A stretch of 64,000 nucleotides of DNA from Hymenobacter latericoloratus (GCF_014199535.1 NZ_JACHNV010000003.1:864366-928365); one strand, 5' to 3'; positions 42,495 through 51,126 are shown, counted from the first letter of the stretch. Notes: generated by a model from the letters alone, not told the origin. Program-made: numbers and translations.

Positions 42495-43436
42495 CTATTC
42501 GCCCGCGGCGCCCGAAGCTACCCTACCCGTGCTACTGCCGGGCAGATGCGTGATGCGCTGCACCTGCTTGAGGCGAAGCGTACGACCGTCCCAGGTGGTT
42601 TGGCGCAGCAGCACATGGGGGTATTTTTTGCTGAACCAGTACACGTTCTGCTTTTGGTTGGTAAGGGCTACGCGCACGCGCCAGGCGGGCTCCGGCGTAT
42701 CGGCCGTGAGGGCGTCTTCGGTGCGGACCTGGGCGTGGTAAAGCACCGGCGGGGTAGCCTGGTTGGTTTGCTGCAGCTCATACATATCGGTCTGAAAGTG
42801 GGGCAGCTGCTCAAAGCGCAGGCTGCGCAGGGTGTAAGGCAGGGCATCTTCGAACAGCACGGTGCGCCGCAGCTGCCGCTCACCCGCGCCCTGCCCGTCC
42901 TGGTACGAGTTGTAGGCCTGCACGTACTGCATGCCGTCGTCGGTGATGACCTTGAAGGTGGTTCCGCCCCACTCCTGGGCCGAAGTCGTGAGCTTGTGCA
43001 GCTGCACGGGCTGGTCGCGCCGGAAAAACAGGCAGGTCTGGAGGTGGTAGGGGTACGTATCGGTGGGAATGCTACAGAGCTGCCCGAAGCGCATCACCGG
43101 AAAGATGTCTTTGCGCTGGAGGCTGTCGGTCCGGACGTTGTACTGCTGATTGAATTCTTCTTTCGCCGTGATGAATACGTGCTCAAACCGGCGGCTTTCG
43201 CCCTGCACCATGCGCTCTGCCTCGTACGTGGCCACCTCGGCCTTGCCATCCTCCCAGAGGCGGTCCATGGCCCACTGCTGCCGCAGGGGGCCGCCCCGCC
43301 GGGTCAGGGGGTTTTCAATGGCCGATGCTACGGCGGGCGCGCCCGGGGTGGCGGATTTCGTGCCGGAATCGGAGGAGCAGGCAAGCCCGCCCGCGCTCAA
43401 CACGGCTCCGCTCACAACTAAAACAAGGATACGCAT
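42495..43436 (-). CDS. Uncharacterised lipoprotein
   Basis: 313 aa from ATG 43436 (MRILVLVVSGAVLSAGGLAC); an ATG four codons earlier is possible. The signal peptide ends with lipobox GLAC. The mature part is mostly beta-strand-like with 'YQLQ', 'FITAKEEFNQQYNV', 'LCSIPTDTYPYHLQTCLFF', 'VQAYNSYQDGQGAGERQL', 'WFSKKYPHVLLRQTTWDGRTLRL', a pattern seen in lipid-binding-like LolA/DUF3108-type proteins, but I cannot name it. It follows the arsenosugar glycosyltransferase gene with a 58-nt gap on the same strand. Confidence 0.6.
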   Translation of the reverse strand: MRILVLVVSGAVLSAGGLACSSDSGTKSATPGAPAVASAIENPLTRRGGPLRQQWAMDRLWEDGKAEVATYEAERMVQGESRRFEHVFITAKEEFNQQYNVRTDSLQRKDIFPVMRFGQLCSIPTDTYPYHLQTCLFFRRDQPVQLHKLTTSAQEWGGTTFKVITDDGMQYVQAYNSYQDGQGAGERQLRRTVLFEDALPYTLRSLRFEQLPHFQTDMYELQQTNQATPPVLYHAQVRTEDALTADTPEPAWRVRVALTNQKQNVYWFSKKYPHVLLRQTTWDGRTLRLKQVQRITHLPGSSTGRVASGAAGE

Positions 43437-43494
43437 GCAGGTAAACATAAACTCAAGGGTGCGCTAGAGTACGCGCAAACCCGCTGCAAATGTT

Positions 43495-44124
43495 TTACCT
43501 GGCCGCGGCTTCCCAGGCACGCAGGTCGGCGGCGGTGTCCACGTCGCGTAGTTCGGGCAGCAGGCACAGGCTTAGTTTCAGGCGCTGCACATCGGCTTCA
43601 GTGGCGGCCCGCACGGTTTCAGTGCTCCAGGCTTTATTCTGAAATAAGTCGGGCCAGAGCTGCTTCATTCCTAACAGGTAGTAGCCCCCATCGGTGGCGG
43701 GACCCAGCACTACATCGTGGGTTTCCAGCGCCCGGAAGGCAGCCGTGAGGTGGGCCGTCGTCAGGCCCGGACAATCCGTCCCGATAATTACCACGGCCGC
43801 AGCCCCGCGGGCAAAGCTTTGCGCAAAGGCGGCCTGCATTTTCTGGCCCAGGTCGCCGGGGGGCTGGGGTTGCTGCTCGTAGCCGCCCCACTCGTCGGAG
43901 AGGTCGGCGGCGGGGCCAGCCTCGGCCAGCCACACGGTGCGGTGCGCGGCTACCGGGGCAGCAACAGCTTGGGTGTGCGCCAAGAGCCGGCGGTAAACGG
44001 CCAGGGCGGCCTCGTCGCCAAGGTCGGCGGCCAACCGGGTCTTTACGCGCCCTAGCTCTGGCCGCCGGGCGAACAGGAGCAGGTGCCGATCCGATGCCGG
44101 GGCGGCGTGCGGTGGATTTGTCAT
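43495..44124 (-). CDS. Arsenosugar-type glycosyltransferase (DUF2064, TIGR04282 family)
   Basis: 209 aa. Nucleotidyl/glycosyltransferase-like fold: 'LLLFARRPELGRVKTRLA' (opening motif of the family), 'VVIIGTDCPGL' (acidic site), 'VVLGPATDGGYYLLG'. These are the signatures of DUF2064 proteins that occur in arsenosugar clusters. The gene ends the minus-strand set CMD-ArsS-DUF2064. Activity inferred from neighbourhood plus family. Confidence 0.85.
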   Translation of the reverse strand: MTNPPHAAPASDRHLLLFARRPELGRVKTRLAADLGDEAALAVYRRLLAHTQAVAAPVAAHRTVWLAEAGPAADLSDEWGGYEQQPQPPGDLGQKMQAAFAQSFARGAAAVVIIGTDCPGLTTAHLTAAFRALETHDVVLGPATDGGYYLLGMKQLWPDLFQNKAWSTETVRAATEADVQRLKLSLCLLPELRDVDTAADLRAWEAAAR

Positions 44125-44236
44125 GGAATGGGCGTGAGGTTGAACAACGCCGGCGCGGGCACCCGCAGCGGCGGCCCGGCGGGCTACCGCTGCGGGTGCC
44201 TTCCGGTAGGTTGCCGGCAGTCGTTCCGGGCAGGGG

Positions 44237-45286
44237 CTAGGTTGTGGTTCCGCCGCAGCTGGAGCCCGCGCCGGCCGTGCAGCCGTAGCAGTGCTGGTTG
44301 ATAACGATGGCGCGCCCGGCCAGGGTGGTCTCGTGGAAGTCGCGGATGTGCCGCACGGGGCTGGCTACCGGCAACTCCAGCATCTGGTTGAAGTCGCAGT
44401 CGTAGAGCTGACCGTCCCACCCAATGCTGAGGGTAGAGCGGCACATCACGTTGGCCGCCGCTACAGGGTTATAGGCCGCCACCAGCTTCTGCATGTAGCT
44501 TTCGTAGTTGCCGCTTTCCAGCAGATACTCCAGGAAGCGGCTGACCGGCAGATTAGTGATGGTGAGCAGGTTGTTGAACACAACGCCGTGCTCCCGCCCC
44601 AGCCGCTGCTTAAATTCGCGCTCCAGCCCTACCTGGCTACCCGGCATAAAGGCTCCGGCGGGGTTATACACCAAATCCAGGGTCAGGCCCGAGCCCTCTA
44701 CCCCATAGCCGACCTCATTGAGCATCTTCAGGGCCCGGATGGAGCGCCCGAAAACCCCGTCGCCACGCTGGGCATCGGTGCGCCCCGCCGCAAAGTGCGG
44801 CAACGACGATACCACCCGCACCCGGTGCCGGGCGAAGAATGCGGGTAGATCGTGGTATTTGGGGTTAGCCACAATAATGGTGAGGTTGCAGCGCACGATA
44901 ATCTGGCGGCCCAGGGCCGAAATCTGCTCTACCAGCCACCGGAAGTCCGGATTCATTTCCGGGGCCCCGCCCGTGAGGTCCACCACCGGAATAGCGGTCT
45001 GGGCCAGCGCATCCAGGCAGAGCTGCATGGTTTCCCGGGTCATGATTTCGGTGCGGTCGGGGCCGGCATCTACGTGGCAGTGCTTGCAGACCTGGTTGCA
45101 CATCTTGCCCACATTTATCTGCATCACACCCAGCTTGGTGGGCTGCAGAGGCAGCAAGCCGCTTTCCCGCAGGCGGTGCGCAAACGCGGGCAGCTGCGCC
45201 CCTGCGGCCTCCGCCTGGGTCAGGACGGTAAGCTGGTAAGCGGTATCGGCCAGTGGGGCCTGCCGGGCCAGAAGAGACTTCGTCAT
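44237..45286 (-). CDS. arsS: Arsenosugar biosynthesis radical SAM protein ArsS
   Basis: 349 aa. Radical SAM cluster C63-N-Q-V-C67-K-H-C70 in 'GKMCNQVCKHCHVDAGPDR', then 'VDLTGGAPEMNPDF', and a C-terminal cysteine set 'CYGCTAGAGSSCGG' that is characteristic of ArsS, where it holds an extra Fe-S cluster or binds As. ArsS attaches a 5'-deoxyadenosyl group to dimethylarsinous acid, the first carbon-sugar step. Start ATG 45286; 71-nt gap to the upstream peroxidase-like gene. Confidence 0.93.
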   Translation of the reverse strand: MTKSLLARQAPLADTAYQLTVLTQAEAAGAQLPAFAHRLRESGLLPLQPTKLGVMQINVGKMCNQVCKHCHVDAGPDRTEIMTRETMQLCLDALAQTAIPVVDLTGGAPEMNPDFRWLVEQISALGRQIIVRCNLTIIVANPKYHDLPAFFARHRVRVVSSLPHFAAGRTDAQRGDGVFGRSIRALKMLNEVGYGVEGSGLTLDLVYNPAGAFMPGSQVGLEREFKQRLGREHGVVFNNLLTITNLPVSRFLEYLLESGNYESYMQKLVAAYNPVAAANVMCRSTLSIGWDGQLYDCDFNQMLELPVASPVRHIRDFHETTLAGRAIVINQHCYGCTAGAGSSCGGTTT

Positions 45287-45357
45287 GTATTACTAACTAC
45301 CATGCCGATGGAGTGGTTCGAGGCCCTGGCCACCGAAGCAACTCCACCGGCGTTTGG

Positions 45358-45690
45358 TTACATACTGAGCTCCTTGGCTTTGTTCATCATCTGCACGCCG
45401 TGCACCAGGGCGGCGCCTCCCTTAATGGCGGCGGCCACGTGCACGGCTTCCATCATCTGGGCTTCGTCGGCGCCCTTCTGAAGCGAGTCGGTGGTGTAGG
45501 CATCAATGCAGTAGGGGCACTGTACGGCGTGGGCCACGGCCAGGGCAATGAGGGCCTTTTCCCGCTCCGTGAGGGCGCCCTCCTTGAATACCTCGGCGTA
45601 GTAAGCAAAAAACTTGTTACCCATTTCGGGTTGCCACTCGGTGATGTTGCCAAATTTGGCCAGGTCGGCGGGGTTGTAGTACGTGCTCAT
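45358..45690 (-). CDS. Arsenosugar-associated carboxymuconolactone-decarboxylase-like protein
   Basis: 110 aa from ATG 45690 (MSTYYNPADLAKFGNITEW). A CMD/AhpD fold with the redox pair C-P-Y-C in 'AVQCPYCIDAYTTDSL', and 'MMEAVHVAAAIKGGAALVHG'. It matches the small peroxidase-like family that travels with ArsS in arsenosugar gene clusters. First gene of the cluster in transcription order. Confidence 0.88.
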   Translation of the reverse strand: MSTYYNPADLAKFGNITEWQPEMGNKFFAYYAEVFKEGALTEREKALIALAVAHAVQCPYCIDAYTTDSLQKGADEAQMMEAVHVAAAIKGGAALVHGVQMMNKAKELSM

Positions 45691-45795
45691 GGTTAAGAAA
45701 ACGTTGGAGGGTAGAAAAAGCAATGGAGCATTCCGGCGCAAGCCAGTCCGCTGGTTTGGTTTCGGTGTACGCGGCCCGGACAGCGGCGGGTCAGC

Positions 45796-46338
45796 TCAGC
45801 GCAGCCGGCGCACCCGAATCCGGACTTCCTCGCCGTTTTCGCTGGTAGTGGGTTCTATCTTTATCACATCAGCCTCGTCGTAGTAGGCGGCTACCCCGCG
45901 CACGATGCCCACCGCCAGGGCGCCCATGCGCCGCTTCGACACGTAGTCGATGAACAGCTCATCGGGGCCAATGCGGGTCACGTTCAGGACCGGGGGCGCG
46001 TTTTCGGTGTGCTCACTGCGCACCTGCCGGTGCATGGTGTACTCCGTGTGCTCCAGCATATCCAGGGTCGTCCACTCGGGCTGCAGCAGCTTCTGGTACA
46101 TATACATCAGGTCGGGCACCAGGTATTCGCCCAGCTTCTCCTGCAGCTCGTGGGCCGGAATACCGGTCATCGCCGACGCCTGGCCCACTAGTCGGTACAT
46201 GTGCTCGTCGGGGTACACATGCTTGTGGTCGAAATCGGTGGCCGTCAGCCCGGAGTTTTCCAGCAGCTGAATCCAAGTGCTATGGTCGTACTGGGTCTGG
46301 ACGTAGCGCTTGAGAAGGGTAAAGATGGTTCCGTGCAC
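45796..46338 (-). CDS. Stand-alone H-NOX (heme NO-binding) protein
   Basis: 180 aa, the length of a single H-NOX domain. Starts 'MHGTIFTLLKRYVQTQYDHSTW' (the H-NOX opening), 'YPDEHMYRLVGQASAMTG', possible proximal His H103 in 'TMHRQVR', the proline after it ('NAPPVL', P115/P116), and Y132-V-S-K-R136, the YxSxR motif that holds the heme propionates. No kinase, cyclase or GGDEF gene lies within several kb, the usual partners. Its 5' side carries a terminator from the sigma gene operon, so it has its own promoter. Heme binding is inferred from these residues. Confidence 0.85.
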   Translation of the reverse strand: MHGTIFTLLKRYVQTQYDHSTWIQLLENSGLTATDFDHKHVYPDEHMYRLVGQASAMTGIPAHELQEKLGEYLVPDLMYMYQKLLQPEWTTLDMLEHTEYTMHRQVRSEHTENAPPVLNVTRIGPDELFIDYVSKRRMGALAVGIVRGVAAYYDEADVIKIEPTTSENGEEVRIRVRRLR

Positions 46339-46407
46339 GGGAGGAGGGCTTGGTGGGAAATCGGAAGATAGCCGAAATGCCTTTACGTAAATCTTGCCCT
46401 ATACGAT

Positions 46408-46439
46408 AAAGAGCAGGCCGCTGGCGCGACCTGCTCTTT
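46408..46439 (-). terminator. Terminator of the sigma/anti-sigma operon
   Basis: Stem AAAGAGCAGG (46408-46417) with CCTGCTCTTT (46430-46439), minus-strand T-run, 27 nt past the anti-sigma stop. Confidence 0.8.
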
Positions 46440-46465
46440 GCTTAATCACCTGCTCGTCTCAAGAA

Positions 46466-47362
46466 TTACAGGTTACCGATTACCGTCATGGTGCTTAGCG
46501 TGGGCGAGGCTACCCCGCCTTCGTCCTCCACCGTCATGGCAAAGGCCTGGGCGCTGGCAATGTCCTTCATCTGCTGGATGCTGTCGCCGGCGGTGGTGGC
46601 CGCGGCCAGTACCCCGGCGTCCACGGGCTTGCCATTGTCGAGGGCCCAGAGCTGGTACTGCTTGCCGGCCGGCGGCGCGGGCAGGTTCCGGACATCCACG
46701 TACACGGCCTTGGTTTGCGGGTTGTAGTACACGCGGGCCAAGGCCTGGGGGGCTTTGGGCGTGCCTTTCAGCTCCACCGCCCGGAAGGCCTCGTTGCGCA
46801 GTACCCGCAGCTGCTGGTCCCGCTCGTTGAGGGCGGCCTTCTGGGTAGCCGCGTAGCGCGACTGTTCGGTCTGGGCTACTTCCAGGTTGGCTTCCGTTTC
46901 CTTTAGCCGGTTATAGAGCATGAAGTTGCCCAGGGCACTGAGCATCAGCAGGGCCACGGAAGCGGCAATCAGCCACCGGGTGCGGCCGCCGTTGCTTTCC
47001 TGCGCGGGCAACTGCCGCACCACGGCACCGTCGGGGGTAGCCCCGGCGGCCGGAGCCGCGGCGGAAGCCATCATCGGGGGTGGGGTTGTGCTGGTGCCGT
47101 TGGCGGGCGGCGTAGCGGCCGGGGTGGTTTCCCGAATGGCCTGCTGCCAGCCCTGCAGTACCCGCTCGCGCAGGTCGGCGGGCGGCGTAACGGCGTGGGC
47201 TTCGGCGTAGGCATCCAGGGCCCGTACTACGTTCTGTAACTCCCGGTCAACTTCCGGGTGCTGCCGTGCGATGCGCTCTACTTCAGCGCGCTCGACCTCG
47301 GAGAGCACGCCTAGCGCATACTCCTCAAGGATACCTGATTCGATATACTCCTGGATATTCAC
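46466..47362 (-). CDS. Anti-sigma factor, RskA-like
   Basis: 298 aa. N-terminal cytoplasmic zinc-less anti-sigma region ('ESGILEEYALGVLSEVERAEVERIA', 1-70), Pro/Ala/Thr-rich linker, one transmembrane helix (about 128-150: 'WLIAASVALLMLSALGNFMLY'), a coiled-coil segment, then an RskA-type periplasmic beta domain ending 'YQLWALDNGKPVDAGVL ... SPTLSTMTVIGNL'. It should hold the sigma factor encoded 2 nt upstream until an envelope signal is sensed. Operon with that gene. Confidence 0.9.
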   Translation of the reverse strand: MNIQEYIESGILEEYALGVLSEVERAEVERIARQHPEVDRELQNVVRALDAYAEAHAVTPPADLRERVLQGWQQAIRETTPAATPPANGTSTTPPPMMASAAAPAAGATPDGAVVRQLPAQESNGGRTRWLIAASVALLMLSALGNFMLYNRLKETEANLEVAQTEQSRYAATQKAALNERDQQLRVLRNEAFRAVELKGTPKAPQALARVYYNPQTKAVYVDVRNLPAPPAGKQYQLWALDNGKPVDAGVLAAATTAGDSIQQMKDIASAQAFAMTVEDEGGVASPTLSTMTVIGNL

Positions 47363-47364
47363 GA

Positions 47365-47931
47365 TTACCGAATCAATTTGGAAAGTACTTTGATAGCCGC
47401 CCGGGCGCGGGTTTTCACCGTGCCGAGCGGAAGGCTGAGTTCTTCTGCCACTTCGCTTTGCGTAAATCCGCCGAAATAAAGCAGGTCCACGATTTGCCGC
47501 TGCTCCGGATTCAGCTGGCGCGTCATTTCCTGCAGGCCAATGTGCTCAGGCCGGAACGCGGGTTCGGCGGCCTGGCGCAGCGCTGCACTTTCTTCGATGG
47601 GCTGCGTACGACTACCTACGCGGTACTGTCGGGACCGGATTTTGTCAATGGCCAAATTTCGGCACACATTCATCACCCACGTAAATAAGCGGCCCTTATC
47701 GGCATCGTAGGAGGGAAACGAGTGCCAGATCTTGACCATGGCCTCCTGCAGCACGTCCTCGGCAATTTCTTCCTTCTTGACGATGCGCAGAATTACCCCA
47801 TACAGCGCCGCGGAGTACTTGTCATAGAAGATGGTCATGGCCCCTTCGTCCCGGTCGCGCAGGCGTTGCACGAGCAGAACTTCAGTTTCGAGGGCGGCTG
47901 ACTCTGGAGTGGGAACAGACACGGGCAGCAA
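47365..47931 (-). CDS. ECF RNA polymerase sigma factor (SigK-like group)
   Basis: 188 aa from TTG 47931 (a GTG three codons later is also possible). Sigma region 2 'FYDKYSAALYGVILRIVKKEEIAEDVLQEAMVKIW' and '2.4 RLFTWVMNVCRNLAIDKIRS', region 4 'LNPEQRQIVDLLYFGGFTQSEVAEELSLPLGTVKTRARAAI'. Paired with a membrane anti-sigma factor. The start cannot be fixed more closely from the sequence; upstream TACTTTCG is a weak promoter candidate. Confidence 0.93.
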   Translation of the reverse strand: MLPVSVPTPESAALETEVLLVQRLRDRDEGAMTIFYDKYSAALYGVILRIVKKEEIAEDVLQEAMVKIWHSFPSYDADKGRLFTWVMNVCRNLAIDKIRSRQYRVGSRTQPIEESAALRQAAEPAFRPEHIGLQEMTRQLNPEQRQIVDLLYFGGFTQSEVAEELSLPLGTVKTRARAAIKVLSKLIR

Positions 47932-48169
47932 CTAAAGGAAACGGGACGGCGTAGCACCACAGGTCCCGCAGATGAAACGAAAGTACTGGATAAAGCTAAA
48001 CTTCGGCGTGCAGGCACCCCAAAAGTGCAACTTACCCCCGGGGCCGTAGTGCTACGGTAGCCCAACGGCAGAAGTTACCAACGTCGAGCTTAACCCGAAA
48101 GCTCATGGGCTTGTTTTGCTTTTCCTCGCCCCGGCGGCGGCTTTCGCCCTGCCCCTACCTTACTTGCCA

Positions 48170-49570
48170 ATGGCTATTGAATCCTTTAACCCCTACACCG
48201 GCCGGGTTGAGCGCCGCTTCCGGGCCTTCAGCTGGGCCAAGACCGAGCGTATTCTGGCCCAGGCCCACCGGGCTTTCGGGGAGTGGCGTGCTACCCCCTT
48301 TGCGCTGCGCAGCCGCCTGATGCACCGCGCCGCCGACCTGCTGCGCGAACGGCAGGATGAGCTGGCCCGCCTCATGGCCCTGGAAATGGGCAAGCCCGTG
48401 GTGGATGGCCGCGCCGAAGTGCAAAAGTGCGCCCTCACCTGCGACTACTACGCCGAGCACGCCGAGCAATTCCTGGCCGACGAGGAAATCCAGACGGAAG
48501 CCCGGCGCAGCTTTATCTCGCACGAGCCCCTGGGGGTAGTGCTGGCCGTCATGCCCTGGAACTTTCCGTTCTGGCAGGTGGTGCGCTTTGCCGCCCCGGC
48601 CCTGATGGCGGGCAACGTGGGTCTGCTCAAGCACGCCTCCAACGTGCCCCAGTGCGCCCTGGCCCTGGAGCAGATTTTCCACGACGCCGGCTTTCCGCCC
48701 GCCACCTTCCGCACCCTGCTCATCGGCTCCGATTTGGTGGGCAAGCTCATTGAGGACGACCGGGTGCAGGCCGTAACGCTCACCGGCTCGGAGCCGGCCG
48801 GGGCCCAGGTGGCCGCCACGGCGGGGCGCCAAATCAAGAAAACCGTGCTGGAGCTGGGCGGCTCCGACGCCTTTATTGTGCTGGCCGACGCCGACTTGGC
48901 GCTGGCCGCCAAAACCGCCGCCCAGGCCCGCATGATCAACGCCGGCCAGAGCTGCATTGCCGCCAAGCGCTTTATTGTAGAAAAGCCCGTGCTCCGAGAA
49001 TTCGTGGCGAAGATGAAAGCCCACCTGCTGGCCTTCCAAACCGGCGACCCGCTCGACGAGGCCACCCAGTACGGCCCCCTGGCCCGCCCCGACCTGGCCG
49101 ACGAGCTGACCCAGCAGGTAGCGGATTCCGTGAAGCAGGGTGCCAAAGTGGAGCTGCACGGCGGCCAGAGCAAGGCGGGCACCGCCCTGTTTCGGCCTAC
49201 CATCCTCACGCGCGTGAAGCCCGGCCAGCGGGCCTACGCCGAGGAGTTCTTCGGGCCCGTAGCCATTATTCTGGAAGCCAAGGACGCCGACGACGCCATT
49301 CGCCTCGCCAACGACTCGCGCTTCGGGCTGGGCGGCTCCATCTGGACGCGGGACGTGCGGCGCGGCGAGCAGCTGGCGCGGCGCGTGGAAGCCGGAGCCG
49401 TGTTCGTGAACAGCATGGTGAAGTCGGCGCCGGAAATGCCGTTCGGGGGCGTGAAGAAATCAGGCTACGGCCGGGAGCTTTCCCACCTGGGCATCCGGGA
49501 GTTCGTCAACCAGAAGTCCATTTGGGTGGCCCAGGAAACCAAGCCAGAGGCGCAGAAGAAGGTAGAGTAG
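48170..49570 (+). CDS. NAD(P)-dependent aldehyde dehydrogenase (succinate-semialdehyde type)
   Basis: 466 aa from ATG 48170 (MAIESFNPYTGRVE), the family start; the upstream ORF reads a hydrophobic leader that does not belong. NAD(P)-site 'VMPWNFPFWQVVRFAAPALMAGN', catalytic region 'LELGGSDAFIVLADADLALA' (Glu) and 'NAGQSCIAAKRFIV' (Cys of GQSCIA). Best resembles YneI/Sad and GabD groups oxidising succinate semialdehyde or related aldehydes. Ends with a lysine-rich tail. Confidence 0.9.
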   Translation: MAIESFNPYTGRVERRFRAFSWAKTERILAQAHRAFGEWRATPFALRSRLMHRAADLLRERQDELARLMALEMGKPVVDGRAEVQKCALTCDYYAEHAEQFLADEEIQTEARRSFISHEPLGVVLAVMPWNFPFWQVVRFAAPALMAGNVGLLKHASNVPQCALALEQIFHDAGFPPATFRTLLIGSDLVGKLIEDDRVQAVTLTGSEPAGAQVAATAGRQIKKTVLELGGSDAFIVLADADLALAAKTAAQARMINAGQSCIAAKRFIVEKPVLREFVAKMKAHLLAFQTGDPLDEATQYGPLARPDLADELTQQVADSVKQGAKVELHGGQSKAGTALFRPTILTRVKPGQRAYAEEFFGPVAIILEAKDADDAIRLANDSRFGLGGSIWTRDVRRGEQLARRVEAGAVFVNSMVKSAPEMPFGGVKKSGYGRELSHLGIREFVNQKSIWVAQETKPEAQKKVE

Positions 49571-49633
49571 CGTGGGCTTCCGTCGGGGGCGCTACGTGAC
49601 TACCGTGATAATGCCCCCTGCTTATCCTTCCGG

Positions 49634-49689
49634 GCGGAGCGAGGAAGCTGGGTTCTGGGAAAGAGGCTAACCCAGCTTACTTGCTCCGC
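49634..49689. repeat. Imperfect inverted repeat in the gap after the aldehyde dehydrogenase
   Basis: Arms 49634-49654 and 49669-49689 pair over GCGGAGC and AAGCTGGGTT, with a 4x4 internal mismatch. The 232-bp gap 49571-49802 holds no gene; the terminator below follows. Confidence 0.55.
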
Positions 49690-49762
49690 ATGCAAGGACA
49701 GCTTCGCAGCTGTTCAGGCAGTAGCTCAGGCCCTTTGTGCTGCTTCAGCAGCTGTGCAGTAC

Positions 49763-49789
49763 ACGCCCGCCGTACGCTACGGCGGGCGT
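49763..49789. terminator. Terminator between aldehyde dehydrogenase and DUF2809 gene
   Basis: 12-bp perfect stem ACGCCCGCCGTA (49763-49774) with TACGGCGGGCGT (49778-49789), followed by TTTA; converging genes on both sides. Confidence 0.8.
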
Positions 49790-49802
49790 TTAACTGAAAC
49801 AC

Positions 49803-50198
49803 TCAGGAAGTCAGGGCTTGTTTGCGCGGCCACATCTGCTCCAGCCCTACCCCTGCCAACACGCCCACCGTGTAGCACAGCAGGTCGCTCCACAGAAAGC
49901 CCTGCCCCAGCACCAAGTGGCCGAGCGTGGTGGCGCGCAGGGCGTTCAGCCAGGGTGCCTGACAGAGCTGGCTTGCCTCTATGACAAATGCAAAACCCAA
50001 TGCTACCCCTGCTACCCGGCGCCTACCCCAGCGCGGCCGGCCTAGCCCCACCAGCCAGAACACGAGCAGCGCCCAGAGCGCGTCGCCGGCGTAAGCGGCT
50101 ACCCAGGCGGGTAAGGCCGCTGCATACCGGCGCGAGGCCAATCCCAATCCGATGGTCAACAGGCTGAACAACGCCTGGGCGGGGCGGCTTCTTTTCAT
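49803..50198 (-). CDS. DUF2809 membrane protein
   Basis: 131 aa, four hydrophobic segments. Matches DUF2809 (VanZ-like) by 'GLASRRYAAALPAWVAAYAGDALWALLVFWLVG' with the conserved GDxLWA, 'FAFVIEASQLCQAPWLNALR' (E-x-x-Q) and 'GFLWSDLLCYTVGV' (F-x-x-x-D). Function unknown. Diverges from the MpaB gene, with a shared palindrome between them at 50243-50263. Confidence 0.82.
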   Translation of the reverse strand: MKRSRPAQALFSLLTIGLGLASRRYAAALPAWVAAYAGDALWALLVFWLVGLGRPRWGRRRVAGVALGFAFVIEASQLCQAPWLNALRATTLGHLVLGQGFLWSDLLCYTVGVLAGVGLEQMWPRKQALTS

Positions 50199-50242
50199 TG
50201 GTCAAATTGCTCTGGTAGGTGAGGAAAAACCAAATTTAGCAT

Positions 50243-50263
50243 TTACTTTGTACTTCAAAGTAA
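50243..50263. promoter_or_regulatory. Palindromic operator candidate between divergent genes
   Basis: TTACTTTG (50243-50250), 5-nt spacer, CAAAGTAA (50256-50263). It lies 45 nt from the DUF2809 start and 78 nt from the MpaB start, so one regulator could control both. The first half also looks like a -7 promoter element. No regulator gene is adjacent. Confidence 0.5.
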
Positions 50264-50340
50264 TTTGCATCTTAAGAAACCAGAACCCGGGGCACTTGCC
50301 CTGAAATTGAGGCGTTCATTCCCACCTGACCGCGTAGTAT

Positions 50341-51126
50341 ATGGAGTATTTTGTAAGGAAAGAATCGGTGGTGCGCACCATCTGGGGCAAGGCCGATACG
50401 GTGTTGTTCATCTTTGCCGGTGCGGCCGCCGAGTTTGCCGTCAACAAGGCCGTGGACTGGCTCTACTTCACCGGCCGCCTGCCCGCCGATCCGCTGGGGC
50501 GGCTGTTCTCGACGGTGGAATACGCCCGCCAGATTGTGTTTGCCGAGCGCCACGGCGCCGAGCGGGCCATTGACACCATTGCGGCCATTCACGCCGCCGT
50601 GGAAGCCAAGCGCGGGCAGCGGATTCCGGCCGGGGCCTACCGCGACGTGCTCTACATGCTCATCGACTACTCCATCCGGGCCTTCGAGCTGCTGGAGCGC
50701 CGGCTGTCCGAGGCGGAAAAGGCCGAGGTGTTCGGCGTGTTTTGCCGGGTAGGCCAGCGCATGGGCATCCCGGACTTGCCGGCTACCTACGCGGCCTGGC
50801 TCCCGGACCGGGAGCAGCACCTGGCCGAAAATCTGGCACATAGCCCCTTCACCACCAACCTGTACCAGCAGTACCGCAAGCACCTGGGGCCGCTGCGCTA
50901 CCAGCTACTGCTGCAGGGCCAGCGCCTGGTAGTGCCCGAGCCCGTGCGGGCTTTGCTGCGCCTGGGGCGCCGTTCCTGGCTGCAGCCGGTGGTGCCGGTG
51001 TACCGGCACACGCAACATCTGGCGTTCAGCAAATGGGTGAAAACGAGCTTATTGCCGCCTACCTACCGGGCGCAGATTAACGCGCTGGACGTGGCGCCGG
51101 AACTGGTCAGGCCGCAGGCAGCCTAA
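50341..51126 (+). CDS. MpaB/DUF2236-family oxygenase-like protein
   Basis: 261 aa, ATG 50341. DUF2236-type features: 'LFIFAGAAAEFAVNKAVDWLYFTGRLPADPLGRL' at the start and the H-rich region 'VEYARQIVFAERHGAERAI', then 'DVLYMLIDYSIRAFELLE'. Family members bind heme and act as oxygenases or latex-clearing-type enzymes; no signal peptide, so cytoplasmic. Activity here is not testable from sequence. Confidence 0.85.
   Translation: MEYFVRKESVVRTIWGKADTVLFIFAGAAAEFAVNKAVDWLYFTGRLPADPLGRLFSTVEYARQIVFAERHGAERAIDTIAAIHAAVEAKRGQRIPAGAYRDVLYMLIDYSIRAFELLERRLSEAEKAEVFGVFCRVGQRMGIPDLPATYAAWLPDREQHLAENLAHSPFTTNLYQQYRKHLGPLRYQLLLQGQRLVVPEPVRALLRLGRRSWLQPVVPVYRHTQHLAFSKWVKTSLLPPTYRAQINALDVAPELVRPQAA

Noticed and set aside
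48155..49159. 334-aa minus-strand ORF across the aldehyde dehydrogenase
   Set aside because: Shadow of an unmistakable enzyme gene; Gly/His/Val-rich without family signatures.
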